The notes beneath the pieces are model-generated. The model ran no database searches and had not been told where the DNA came from. It worked only from the letters and a program-made list of their open reading frames with translations. From Oscillospiraceae bacterium (GTDB lineage Bacteria > Bacillota > Clostridia > Oscillospirales > Oscillospiraceae), in contig JAEDIN010000002.1 in assembly GCA_016292445.1 (NCBI GenBank), positions 1-53,681 of the forward strand: 53,681 bases of DNA. The letters are read 5' to 3'. The translations under genes and the position numbers were made by a program. Shown in pieces: positions 24,439 to 32,153 of the stretch. Numbering within the stretch: the stretch's first letter is position 1; the number at the start of each line of letters is the position of its first letter.

Positions 24439-25149
24439 ATGGAATTATTAAAAAAAATCAAGGCTTGGCTTGAAAAGCATTTTGCCCCCGCTCCGTCGGA
24501 GCTTTTCTACATAGGCGGCAGCGATATTCTCCCTGCACCCCTCGAGCGTGAAGAGGAGGAACAGGCGATACTCGCAATGGAAGCCGGCGACGAAAAGGCA
24601 AAGCAGCTTCTCACAGAGCACAATCTGCGGCTTGTCGTGTACATTGCAAGGCGCTTTGAAAACACGGGGCTTAACCTCGAAGATCTGATTTCGATTGGGA
24701 CGATAGGGCTTATCAAGGCGATAAACACCTTCAAGTCCGCAAAAAGCATAAAGCTTGCTACCTATGCCTCCCGTTGTATTGAAAACGAGATACTCATGTA
24801 TCTGCGCAAGGTGAGCAATCAGCGCACCGAGGTGAGCTTTGACGAGCCCTTAAACACCGATTGGGACGGCAACGAGCTGCTGCTTTCCGATGTTCTCGGC
24901 ACGGATGACGACGAGGTTTGCAGACCGCTTGAGGATGATGCGGATAAGCAGATGCTCACGGCGGCGATACGAACTTTGAACGAGCGTGAGCGGAACATAA
25001 TCGTCCTGCGCTTCGGTCTGGACGGCAAAAACGAGCTTACGCAGAAGGAGGTCGCCGACCTCATGGGTATTTCGCAAAGCTATATAAGCCGCCTCGAAAA
25101 GCGAATAATCGTGCGTTTAAGGCGCGAAATGATAAAACAGATGCAATAA
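24439..25149 (+). CDS. sigE: RNA polymerase sporulation sigma factor sigma-E
   Basis: Sigma-E drives early mother-cell gene expression during endospore formation. The 236 residues start with an amphipathic pro-sequence (MELLKKIKAWLEKHF) ending near the conserved YIGG at 24-27, where SpoIIGA is expected to cleave. Region 2 (HNLRLVVYIARRFENTG, then DLISIGTIGLIKA) and region 4 (LNERERNIIVLRFGL and a helix-turn-helix ending GISQSYISRLEKRI) follow. The ATG at 24439 has AAAGGAG six bases upstream and lies 11 bases after the spoIIGA stop. Confidence 0.94.
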   Translation: MELLKKIKAWLEKHFAPAPSELFYIGGSDILPAPLEREEEEQAILAMEAGDEKAKQLLTEHNLRLVVYIARRFENTGLNLEDLISIGTIGLIKAINTFKSAKSIKLATYASRCIENEILMYLRKVSNQRTEVSFDEPLNTDWDGNELLLSDVLGTDDDEVCRPLEDDADKQMLTAAIRTLNERERNIIVLRFGLDGKNELTQKEVADLMGISQSYISRLEKRIIVRLRREMIKQMQ

Positions 25150-25150
25150 G

Positions 25151-25180
25151 AAAAACCGACTGAAAATTCAGTCGGTTTTT
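25151..25180. terminator. Bidirectional terminator between sigE and potD
   Basis: AAAAACCGACTGAA pairs perfectly with TTCAGTCGGTTTTT around two bases. Confidence 0.9.
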
Positions 25181-25187
25181 CTTGTAA

Positions 25188-26378
25188 TTATTCGGTTTTC
25201 CACTTCTTGCAGCGGTTTGCAATACGCTTTTTCTTGCGTATGCCGTGAATTATGAAATATAACGCAAGACCTGCCGTAACGACTCCCATGCAAACGATCG
25301 CATAGGTATCTACGCTGCCCTGAGTTTTGACTTCGAGCCAAAGCGAATCCATGAGCTGGTTTGTCTGCTCGTCGAGGAAGGAAAAGGCAGAGCCGTTTGC
25401 AAGTGTTTCGCTGCTGGGATAGGCAATGTCGCTTGCAACGGTGTCGGGGTCCATGAACTCCTTTGCGGCGGATATCGGCGTTGAATAGCCGAGATAGTCG
25501 AGGTTTTCGCCGCTTACCTCAGCTCCGCACAGGAAGTTGATGTATGCCTCTGCCGCCGCTTTGTTCTGGCAGCTTTTCGGGATGCACATGGCGTCTATAA
25601 AGAGGTTAAAGCCCTCCTTAGGGAAGAAAAAGCTGAGGTTTTCATTCTCCTGCACCATTTGCAGATAGTCGCCGGCATAATAGGGTGCTATCCACGCCTC
25701 CTCACGCTCCATCTTGTCGTAGATCTGGTCCATGACATAGCTCTGCACCAAAGGCTTCTGCTCGATGAGCTTATATGCTGCGCTGCGCAGCTCATCCGGA
25801 TCTTCGGTGTTTATGTCTATACCGAGGAGCAGCTCGGAGATCGCAAAGGCGTCACGGGGGTTATCGAACATGAGGATCTTGCCGGAATATTTTGTGTTCC
25901 ACAGCAGATCCCACGAGCCGAGGTCGGCTTCGTCGACATACTTCTTGTTGTAGATAAGTCCAACGGTACCCCAAGTATACGGCACGGTATATTTATTGTC
26001 CGGGTCAAAGGCGGTGTTTTTGTATGCCTCATCGACCAGCTTATAATTGGGAATGTTCGAGAAATCCAACTCCAGCAGCATATCCTCCGCTATAAGTCGT
26101 GCTACCATATAGTCTGAGGGAATGATGACATCGTAGGTGCTGCCGCCGGTTTTTAGCTTGGTGTACATGGTCTCGTTCGAGTCAAAGGTCATGTAGTTTA
26201 CCTTTATACCCGTTGCCTCTGTGAATGCCTTGTTGACATCTATATATCCGTCAGTACCGTCGGATATATACTGACCCCAGTTGTAGACATTTATGGTCAC
26301 GGGCTCTGCGCTTGCCTGCACAGGAACGGCGGTGAGTACAAGAACAAGGCACAGGGCGAAAGCAAGCAGTCTTTTCAT
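25188..26378 (-). CDS. potD: Spermidine/putrescine-binding protein with C-terminal membrane anchor
   Basis: This is the substrate-capture subunit of the polyamine importer. The 396 residues begin with a cleavable signal peptide (cut expected after ASA near residue 24) with no lipobox cysteine. The PotD fold starts at INVYNWGQYI and has YDVIIPSDYM and VPYTWGTVGLIYNKKY. Unlike the usual lipoprotein, it ends with a hydrophobic helix (about 359-379) and a Lys/Arg-rich tail, so it should be held in the membrane by a C-terminal helix. It overlaps potC by four bases. Putrescine versus spermidine preference cannot be read from sequence. Confidence 0.9.
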   Translation of the reverse strand: MKRLLAFALCLVLVLTAVPVQASAEPVTINVYNWGQYISDGTDGYIDVNKAFTEATGIKVNYMTFDSNETMYTKLKTGGSTYDVIIPSDYMVARLIAEDMLLELDFSNIPNYKLVDEAYKNTAFDPDNKYTVPYTWGTVGLIYNKKYVDEADLGSWDLLWNTKYSGKILMFDNPRDAFAISELLLGIDINTEDPDELRSAAYKLIEQKPLVQSYVMDQIYDKMEREEAWIAPYYAGDYLQMVQENENLSFFFPKEGFNLFIDAMCIPKSCQNKAAAEAYINFLCGAEVSGENLDYLGYSTPISAAKEFMDPDTVASDIAYPSSETLANGSAFSFLDEQTNQLMDSLWLEVKTQGSVDTYAIVCMGVVTAGLALYFIIHGIRKKKRIANRCKKWKTE

Positions 26379-27208
26379 ACATTCACCTGCTTTCTGCGGA
26401 AGGCACGGCGGTTTTCACGGCTGCGCCTTTCGTCACGCTCCTGCAGGAGATTCATGACTACCATCACGAGCAGTATCGCCGCAAACAGCAGCGTAAACAG
26501 CGCGTAAATCTTAGGCTGGAGCGGCTTTTTCGTGTAGTTATAGATCTCCACGGGCAGAGTGACAAATCTCGGTCCGTAGACGAAATAGCTGATAACAAAG
26601 TCATCAAGGCTCATCGTAAACGCCATGAGCGCACCGGAAACTATGCCCGGGGTTATCTCGTGGATAACTACCTTGAAAAATGCCTGCGCCGGTGTGCAGC
26701 CAAGGTCCATCGCCGCCTCCTTCAGGTGGGGATCCATCTGCTGGAGCTTAGGCATTACGGACAAAATGACATACGGCAGATTAAAGGTTATGTGCGCAAT
26801 AAGCAGCGTTGCAAAGCCGAGAATGTTGTTTATCTTCATCATAGTTCCGACAAAGGCAAACAGCAAAGCAAGTGAAACACCGGTAACAATCTCGGGGTTT
26901 GTCAGCGGAATGTTGGTTACGCCCATGGTAAAGCTGCGAAGTCTGGGTCCCATCGAATGAATGCCGATGGCGGCGGCAGAGCCGATCACCGTGGCGATCA
27001 GAGAGGAGATGACGGCGATTATCACCGAGTTTAAAAGCAGCGGCAGAAGCACACCGTCCTTAAACAGCTCGCCGTAGTTATCGAAGGTAAAGTCCTTGAA
27101 CACCGCAATATCCATACCGCTGTTGAAGGATGCAACTGCCAGCACTATCATCGGTGTATACAGAAACAGAAGGACTATGACGGTGAATACCCTGTTGAAT
27201 TTTTTCAT
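26375..27208 (-). CDS. potC: Spermidine/putrescine ABC permease
   Basis: This membrane subunit has 277 residues and six predicted helices. The ATPase-contact (EAA) loop reads EAAMDLGCTPAQAFFKVVIHEI. It pairs with PotB to form the channel. It overlaps potB and potD by four bases each (ATGA), so the operon is tightly coupled. The very basic C-terminal tail (RDERRSRENRRAFRRKQ) is cytoplasmic. Confidence 0.93.
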   Translation of the reverse strand: MKKFNRVFTVIVLLFLYTPMIVLAVASFNSGMDIAVFKDFTFDNYGELFKDGVLLPLLLNSVIIAVISSLIATVIGSAAAIGIHSMGPRLRSFTMGVTNIPLTNPEIVTGVSLALLFAFVGTMMKINNILGFATLLIAHITFNLPYVILSVMPKLQQMDPHLKEAAMDLGCTPAQAFFKVVIHEITPGIVSGALMAFTMSLDDFVISYFVYGPRFVTLPVEIYNYTKKPLQPKIYALFTLLFAAILLVMVVMNLLQERDERRSRENRRAFRRKQVNV

Positions 27209-28014
27209 ACCGTTATGACCTCCTCATCATCGCTGAAGCGGTTCATAACTCCGATGCAGATAAATATCATGACCATCAAAATGAGGCTGAGAGCTGCGCC
27301 GAGATTGGGGTTATACGCGGTCTTGAACTGGCTCTCGATGACATCGCCGATGAGCGTTGTGCCCGATGAGCCGAGCTTCTGGGAGATATAAAAGGTGGAC
27401 ACCGCAGGCACAAACACCATGGTAAAGCCCGAGATGACGCCCGGCACGCTAAGCGGCAGTATCACGCGCTTAAAGACATTTGCACCATTGCAGCCGAGAT
27501 CCTCGGCAGCCTCGATAAGCCGCTTGTCTATCTTCATGATAACGCTGTAAAGCGGCATTATCATATACGGCAGATAGTTATACACCATGCCGAGTACGAC
27601 CGCTCCGTTATTGCGGATAAGCGGCAGCGGCTCCATGCCGAGGGCGGTTATGAGATTGTTTATGATGCCCGTATCCTCGGTAAGCGCGACCCACGCGAGG
27701 GTGCGCAGCAAAAAGCTTATGCACATGGGCAGCATTACGAGCATATACAAAAACCGCTGGGTGGTCTCCTTGCAGCCGGCAATATAATAGGCAACGGGGT
27801 AGCCGATTATCAGACAGATAACCGACGATATCAGCGCAAGCCATATGCTCTTTATAAGTATCGGCATATAGTTGCCGAGGTTTGAAATATTCTTGAGAGT
27901 GAATTCACCCGTTTGAGAGTCGGTGAAGGCAAAGTAGGCTACTATGGCAAGCGGCACAATTGTAAACAGTGCCATCCACACGAGGTACGGTGCGGCAAGC
28001 GTTCTACTCTTCAT
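27205..28014 (-). CDS. potB: Spermidine/putrescine ABC permease
   Basis: The partner permease of PotC has 269 residues and six helices, with the EAA-loop motif EAAEDLGCNGANVFKRVILPLS. The start at 28014 (MKSRTLAAPYLVWM) lies 11 bases inside the potA frame; an open frame runs further upstream but only reads potA in the wrong frame. The ribosome site is embedded in the Glu/Gly-coding end of potA. Confidence 0.93.
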   Translation of the reverse strand: MKSRTLAAPYLVWMALFTIVPLAIVAYFAFTDSQTGEFTLKNISNLGNYMPILIKSIWLALISSVICLIIGYPVAYYIAGCKETTQRFLYMLVMLPMCISFLLRTLAWVALTEDTGIINNLITALGMEPLPLIRNNGAVVLGMVYNYLPYMIMPLYSVIMKIDKRLIEAAEDLGCNGANVFKRVILPLSVPGVISGFTMVFVPAVSTFYISQKLGSSGTTLIGDVIESQFKTAYNPNLGAALSLILMVMIFICIGVMNRFSDDEEVITV

Positions 28015-29173
28015 CTTCGCCGCCCTCCGCAGATTCCTCCGCTTCCTCGGAGCTGCCCTCGAGGTAGACCTCGGGGTCGTCCATCTCATCGTACTCGGCA
28101 GAGTAGGAGCTGTAATCGCCGAACATTCCCGAATACTCGCTCTTGTGCATGATGTGGATATCCTCCGGCTCAAGGCGGATACCGATATACGAGCCGACCT
28201 TGTTATAATCCGTGGTCTGGATAAGCCACTTGAAGCCCTTGAAGTCAACTATGGTATCGTAGTGAACACCCTTGAAGGTGACGCTCGTGACCGTGCCGCA
28301 AAGGTGACCGTCGTCGGGAGGAACGATGTCTATATCCTCGGGGCGGATGACGACATCGACAGGCTCGTTTTTCTCAAAGCCCGCGTCAACGCATTTGAAC
28401 TTGCGTCCGAAGAACTTGACCAGCCTATCCTCAAGCATAACGCCGTCAAGAATATTACTCTCACCGATGAAGTCGGCAACGAAAGCGTTTTTCGGCTCGT
28501 TGTAGATATCCTCCGGAGTGCCTATCTGCTGGATGCGGCCCTTGTCCATGACGACAACGGTGTCGGACATGGAGAGTGCCTCCTCCTGGTCGTGGGTGAC
28601 ATATATAAAAGTGATGCCCATCGCCTGCTGAATGCGCTTAAGCTCGTTTTGCATATCCTTACGCAGTCTGAGGTCAAGTGCGCCGAGAGGCTCGTCAAGC
28701 AGCAGCACCTTGGGTCTGTTGACAAGAGCTCTGGCAATGGCAACACGCTGCTGCTGACCGCCGGAGAGCTGCGAAACCTTGCGGTTTTCAAAGCCCTTCA
28801 GGCTGACTATCTCCAGCATTTCCGTAACGCGCTCGTCGATCTCCTCCTCGGGCAGCTTTGCAAGGCGAAGCCCGAAGGCAACATTTTCATACACATCAAG
28901 GTGCGGGAACAGCGCATACTTCTGGAAAACGGTGTTGACCTTTCTCTTGTGAGGCGGGACATCATTGATCCTCACACCGTCAAAAAGCACATCTCCACTT
29001 GTGGGCTTAATGAAACCGCCGATGATTCTCAGCGTGGTGGTCTTGCCGCAGCCGGAGGGGCCTAAAAGCGTGAGGAATTCCTTATCATTGAAGTACAGGT
29101 TAATATCGTCTAAAACGATCTCGTCGTCAAACGCCATTTGACAATTCACAAGGCGAATGAGTTCTTTGGACAT
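28004..29173 (-). CDS. potA: Spermidine/putrescine ABC ATPase
   Basis: PotA supplies energy for polyamine import. The 389 residues have Walker A GPSGCGKT at 38-45, signature LSGGQQQRVAIARAL, Walker B VLLLDEPLGALD and H-loop YVTHDQEEA. A C-terminal TOBE regulatory domain follows (about 240-350). A tail of about 35 residues rich in Asp, Glu and Ser (from DEMDDPEV to GGEDEE) extends beyond TOBE and is not part of the usual fold. GGGAGG precedes the ATG. First gene of potABCD. Confidence 0.95.
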   Translation of the reverse strand: MSKELIRLVNCQMAFDDEIVLDDINLYFNDKEFLTLLGPSGCGKTTTLRIIGGFIKPTSGDVLFDGVRINDVPPHKRKVNTVFQKYALFPHLDVYENVAFGLRLAKLPEEEIDERVTEMLEIVSLKGFENRKVSQLSGGQQQRVAIARALVNRPKVLLLDEPLGALDLRLRKDMQNELKRIQQAMGITFIYVTHDQEEALSMSDTVVVMDKGRIQQIGTPEDIYNEPKNAFVADFIGESNILDGVMLEDRLVKFFGRKFKCVDAGFEKNEPVDVVIRPEDIDIVPPDDGHLCGTVTSVTFKGVHYDTIVDFKGFKWLIQTTDYNKVGSYIGIRLEPEDIHIMHKSEYSGMFGDYSSYSAEYDEMDDPEVYLEGSSEEAEESAEGGEDEE

Positions 29174-29201
29174 TTATCCTCCCCCATTTCTATTTAATAA
29201 T

Positions 29202-29233
29202 AAAAGACGCCCCGAAACTGCTTCCGGAGCGTC
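29202..29233 (-). terminator. Hairpin with T-tract in the potA leader
   Basis: On the minus strand GACGCTCCG pairs with CGGGGCGTC (one wobble) around ten bases, followed by TTTTATTATT. It lies after the potA promoter and before the potA ribosome site, so it would stop potA transcription as well as read-through from the upstream pseudouridine synthase gene. Confidence 0.6.
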
Positions 29234-29249
29234 CTTTGCAGACGAATAC

Positions 29250-29278
29250 AATATACAGACAATCCCTTGGAAAGTCAA
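29250..29278 (-). promoter_or_regulatory. Promoter of potABCD
   Basis: TTGACT (29278-29273), a 17-base spacer and TATATT (29255-29250) predict transcription from about 29243, ten bases before the leader hairpin. Confidence 0.75.
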
Positions 29279-29309
29279 CAAAAATTCCATAATTTCGTCT
29301 TAATTTTTC

Positions 29310-30287
29310 TTATAATGACTCAAGCTCGGAAATACCGAAGTATTTTTCGGCAAAATCTACGGATTTCACGCAAAATTCCTTGCCTCTGAGATATTCAAGA
29401 CAGCCTGCATCCGTCGGGAAGGTAAAGCGCAGCTTATATGAATACAGTGCCTGCCCCTTTTCGCCGTAGCCCCTGTTGAACCGCTCGCTTCCGTATTTTC
29501 CGTCGCCCAGCAGCGGACAGCCGAAATGCGCCATCTGAGCCCTTATCTGGTGAGTACGACCGGTCAGAAGCCTACACTCGACAAGCGACAAAGCCCCCTT
29601 TGAGGCTATTGTCCGATACTCGGTCACCGCCGTCTTTGCGCCCGGCTCGGGGCGGTTCTTGACATAGACCTGATTTTTCTGCGCGTCCTTGAACAGATAG
29701 TTTTCAAGCCGTCCCCGCGAGGGCTTGGGTCTGCCCTGCACGGCGCACAGATAGAGCTTTTCTATCTCGCGCATCTTTATCTTATCGTTGAGTATCCGCA
29801 ATGACTCGGCATTTTTCGCTGCAATGACTATACCGCCTGTGTTGCGGTCTATGCGGTTGCACAGTGCCGGAGCAAAAGAGTTTTCCTCCTTGGGCCGCCA
29901 CTCGCCCTTTTGTGCCATGTAAGCCTGGATATTAGCAATGAGGGTATTGTAATCCCACTGACCTGCACTGTGGCACAGAACACCCGGCTTTTTGTCGGCA
30001 AGCAGAACATTCTCGTCCTCGTAAACGATGTTTAGCTTCGGTGTTCCCACCTTGAGATAGGAGTTTTCCTCCCTCGGCTTTTCAAAAAACTCATCGTTTA
30101 TATACAGGCTCAGAACATCGCCCTCGGCAAGACGGGTATCACGCTTTGCACCCTTGCCGTTGAGCTTTATGCGCTTTATTCTGATGTATTTTTGCAGCAA
30201 GGCCTCCGGCAGAAGCGGCACAGCCTTAGCCACGAAGCGGTCAAGTCTTTGACCTGAGTCATTTCGTTTTATCGTTAATTCTTTCAT
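29310..30287 (-). CDS. RluA-family 23S rRNA pseudouridine synthase
   Basis: The enzyme isomerises specific uridines in rRNA or tRNA. The 325 residues comprise an N-terminal S4 RNA-binding domain (about 12-70, RLDRFVAKAVP and IRIKRIKLNG) and the RluA catalytic domain. The catalytic aspartate is D147 in CNRIDRNTGG (usual form HRLDRxTSG). GRTHQIRAQMAHFGCPLLGD is also present. RluC/RluD-like by domain order, but the exact target site cannot be assigned. GGGAG precedes the ATG. Confidence 0.88.
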   Translation of the reverse strand: MKELTIKRNDSGQRLDRFVAKAVPLLPEALLQKYIRIKRIKLNGKGAKRDTRLAEGDVLSLYINDEFFEKPREENSYLKVGTPKLNIVYEDENVLLADKKPGVLCHSAGQWDYNTLIANIQAYMAQKGEWRPKEENSFAPALCNRIDRNTGGIVIAAKNAESLRILNDKIKMREIEKLYLCAVQGRPKPSRGRLENYLFKDAQKNQVYVKNRPEPGAKTAVTEYRTIASKGALSLVECRLLTGRTHQIRAQMAHFGCPLLGDGKYGSERFNRGYGEKGQALYSYKLRFTFPTDAGCLEYLRGKEFCVKSVDFAEKYFGISELESL

Positions 30288-30324
30288 GTCTCCCAGTATA
30301 CACGCAGTTATTCATTAACGCAAG

Positions 30325-30352
30325 AAAAAGGCAACCCATCGGGTTGCCTTTT
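30325..30352 (-). terminator. Terminator of the 25-residue peptide gene
   Basis: AAAAGGCAACCC pairs with GGGTTGCCTTTT around three bases, followed by more T on the minus strand. It begins about 30 bases after the peptide stop codon. Confidence 0.8.
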
Positions 30353-30382
30353 CGTAATTATATTCAATAAAGGATCAATTGA

Positions 30383-30460
30383 TCAGTCCATACCCTTAAC
30401 GGTCATCCAAACCATACCTGCAAAATATGCTGCACCGAAAACTCCGAGTCCTGCTATCAT
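30383..30460 (-). CDS. Small single-helix peptide (25 aa), unknown function
   Basis: The frame starts with ATG at 30460, nine bases after an AAAGGGG ribosome site. It encodes a hydrophobic stretch (AGLGVFGAAYFAGMVWM, residues 3-19) followed by TVKGMD. The whole peptide would form one membrane helix with a short charged end. A promoter (30543-30516) precedes it and an intrinsic terminator follows, so it looks like a complete single-gene unit. It is too short for routine gene calling. I do not recognise a family; it does not resemble SpoVM. A regulator or accessory subunit of a membrane complex is possible but unproven. Confidence 0.7.
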   Translation of the reverse strand: MIAGLGVFGAAYFAGMVWMTVKGMD

Positions 30461-30515
30461 TTTTTAGATCCCCTTTCAAAAAATCATGTTCAGGTTTTTC
30501 CCTGCTTGCAATTTC

Positions 30516-30543
30516 AGTATAGTCTGTTTTTAGGAAAAATCAA
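30516..30543 (-). promoter_or_regulatory. Promoter of the 25-residue peptide gene
   Basis: TTGATT (30543-30538), a 16-base spacer and TATACT (30521-30516) give a start near 30509 and a leader of about 50 bases. Confidence 0.65.
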
Positions 30544-30648
30544 CTCTTTTTTGTGGGTTTCTCACAAGTGCGCTTGTATACTTTGCACAATTTAACGGTA
30601 TTTGCAGTTTAATTCTGACATCTTTCAAAACTGCACTTTTCCCTTTTT

Positions 30649-30959
30649 GCATTTTGAAGCCTGACCATTTGCATTATTCATTTTCGGCATTTACGGCGGC
30701 AAAAGCACCGGTCAAAATGCAATTTTTTCTATTCGTTTTTGCAGCGCGGCTTGCATTTTTTGCAGGCTTAAAATTTCATTTGCAAGTTTTGGCTGTCAAA
30801 CCATGCATTTTTCTTGCATTTTTTCAGCATTTTGCAAGTACATCGTGCATTTTCGCAGGCTGTTTTTCAACTTCGTAAGAGTATTTTCGTAAAATCCGTA
30901 CAGAAAAAGCCGCACAACTGTTCTCCGATGTTTTTGGGCATTTATTCGTGCTTGCATTT
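30649..30959. repeat. GCATTT-rich non-coding block
   Basis: GCATT/GCATTTT occurs at 30649, 30671, 30687, 30753, 30805, 30816, 30827, 30847, 30938 and 30954, plus an inverted AAAATGC at 30714. Three copies (30805, 30816, 30827) are exactly 11 bases apart. The block is T-rich on the plus strand and unlike its neighbours. Open frames here are compositional; none has a ribosome site or a recognisable product. Confidence 0.5.
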
Positions 30960-30960
30960 G

Positions 30961-30986
30961 CCAAAAGCTGAAATTTCAGCTTTTGG
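30961..30986. repeat. 26-bp perfect palindrome
   Basis: CCAAAAGCTGAAA is followed directly by its reverse complement with no loop. It lies just beyond the divIC terminator and could be a protein-binding site or a second hairpin. Confidence 0.6.
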
Positions 30987-30990
30987 CGTG

Positions 30991-31020
30991 AAAAAGCGGC
31001 CCGAAATTTATCCGAGCCGC
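30991..31020 (-). terminator. Terminator of yabP-yabQ-divIC
   Basis: On the minus strand GCGGCTCG pairs with CGGGCCGC around a nine-base loop and is followed by five T. Confidence 0.75.
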
Positions 31021-31097
31021 CGCAATTAGTTCCAAACTTCATAATGATGCACCGTTTTTTTGTGTTGTACAACGCTTTTTGCAAGGAACGCGTCAAA

Positions 31098-31367
31098 TCA
31101 TTTCATGTCAATGAAAACGATTTCGTCCGCCTTGACCAGTCCGAGCTTTTCCCTTGCGAGTGCTTCGGTTGATTCGTCGCTGCCGAGGCTTTCGATATCA
31201 GTCTTGAGCTTTTCGTTTTCCGCCTGTGCCTGCATAAGCTGCGCCTTGAGCTCCGCCGTTGCCGATTCGGCCTCGTTTAAGCTGCCCATTACGGTCACGA
31301 GGCTCAGGGTAGCATATGTGACCAGCACGGTCAGCACTATCCCCGCTATGCAATGTGTCCTTTTCAA
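31098..31367 (-). CDS. divIC: Septum formation initiator, DivIC/FtsB type
   Basis: DivIC forms a membrane complex with FtsL and DivIB in cell division. The 89 residues give one N-terminal membrane helix (about 6-28), a coiled coil (about 30-62, LNEAESATAELKAQLMQAQ) and the family end AREKLGLVKADEIVF. The start appears to be TTG at 31367, with AGGA nine bases upstream, because the helix needs the full N-terminus. The first 170 bases overlap the yabQ frame in another register. Confidence 0.85.
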   Translation of the reverse strand: MKRTHCIAGIVLTVLVTYATLSLVTVMGSLNEAESATAELKAQLMQAQAENEKLKTDIESLGSDESTEALAREKLGLVKADEIVFIDMK

Positions 31368-31797
31368 CTGCCTTTTTCCTACCCTTTCTCATTTTCTCCG
31401 CTTTCATTATATACCATATATTTGCATTTGAAAAGTGCTTTTTGATGATTCGGGCGATTATTTTTAAAGTATTTACAGTCGGGGCAAGCACCGCAGCTAT
31501 AAGCTCCGCTGTTTTATTCAGCACCTTAAGAACAATATCACTTAAAAGCAGCATATAGCTTGCAAAGCCAAGGGCAAAAAAGGCAAGCATAAAAATATGC
31601 AGCGAGCCGCCGCCTGCATCCATGCCGAGAGTGAACAGTGTACAAAGTGCAGCAATACTGAAAAGTCCGTCAAGCAGTGCCGAGGCTTTGAGTTTTCGCC
31701 TTAAAACTCTGAAAACGTCGTAGATACCACCTACGGTGAAGCCCGAAAGCCACGATGCCCCGAGCTGAAAAAGCTGCTGTGATACATCTATCTCCAT
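31198..31797 (-). CDS. yabQ: Spore cortex biosynthesis protein YabQ
   Basis: YabQ is a mother-cell membrane protein needed for spore cortex formation. The 199 residues open with a run of hydrophobic helices including SGFTVGGIYDVFRVLRR, a family motif. Position between yabP and divIC is the classic spore-former arrangement. After about residue 142 the frame continues for some 57 codons inside divIC, giving a Gly/Arg/Lys-rich tail (RDRNGQLKRGRIGNGGAQGA) with no family likeness. The extension may be real or may simply lack an earlier stop. Confidence 0.82.
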   Translation of the reverse strand: MEIDVSQQLFQLGASWLSGFTVGGIYDVFRVLRRKLKASALLDGLFSIAALCTLFTLGMDAGGGSLHIFMLAFFALGFASYMLLLSDIVLKVLNKTAELIAAVLAPTVNTLKIIARIIKKHFSNANIWYIMKAEKMRKGRKKAVEKDTLHSGDSADRAGHICYPEPRDRNGQLKRGRIGNGGAQGAAYAGTGGKRKAQD

Positions 31798-32082
31798 TTA
31801 TCCGAAAAGTCTTGACCAGAAGCCGCCCGACTGCGCCTTTTCCTCATAGCTCAGGTCGGTTATCATGCCCTCTACCTTCAGTTCGCCGACATCAAGGCTT
31901 ATTTTGCCTATATGCAGGCCGCTGCCGCGAACAATCAGGTTGCCTTGCGAGGTGTTTATAACAATTGTCGCTTCGTCAAAGCTCTCAACATCGTCTACTC
32001 CCGTGACCGTGAGTCTGCATCTGTCGTCCATGCTAAGCGAATGGGCCTTAACGGCCGGTTTTACCTTTTCCTCGTATGCCAT
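31798..32082 (-). CDS. yabP: Sporulation protein YabP
   Basis: YabP is a small sporulation protein of the YabP/YqfC family. The 94 residues carry the typical ITGV-like repeat: LTVTGVDDVESFDEATIVIN, then TSQGNLIVRGSGLHI and LDVGELKVEGMI. GGAG lies eight bases before the ATG and its stop abuts yabQ. Expression under sigma-E would be expected, but no clear sigma-E promoter was found in the 50-base gap upstream. Confidence 0.9.
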   Translation of the reverse strand: MAYEEKVKPAVKAHSLSMDDRCRLTVTGVDDVESFDEATIVINTSQGNLIVRGSGLHIGKISLDVGELKVEGMITDLSYEEKAQSGGFWSRLFG

Positions 32083-32131
32083 AGTCCATACTCCTTTGCT
32101 TTTTGTATAAGACTATGACCGAAAACGAAAA

Positions 32132-32153
32132 AAGAGACCCGATCGGGTCTCTT
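32132..32153 (-). terminator. Terminator of the 11-gene minus-strand run
   Basis: The perfect palindrome AAGAGACCCGA/TCGGGTCTCTT is followed by T residues on the minus strand. It overlaps the DUF523 stop codon. Confidence 0.85.

Noticed and set aside
28015..28248. N-terminal extension of PotB into potA
   Set aside because: The extension is Ser/Arg-rich and merely reads potA in another frame; MKSRTLAAP at 28014 is the normal family start.
27944..29065. 373-residue open frame antisense to potA
   Set aside because: potA is unambiguous; no start signal or domain supports the antisense frame.
30654..31096. Open frames of 70-90 residues in the GCATTT-rich block
   Set aside because: Low-complexity products dominated by Phe, Ala and His without start signals.
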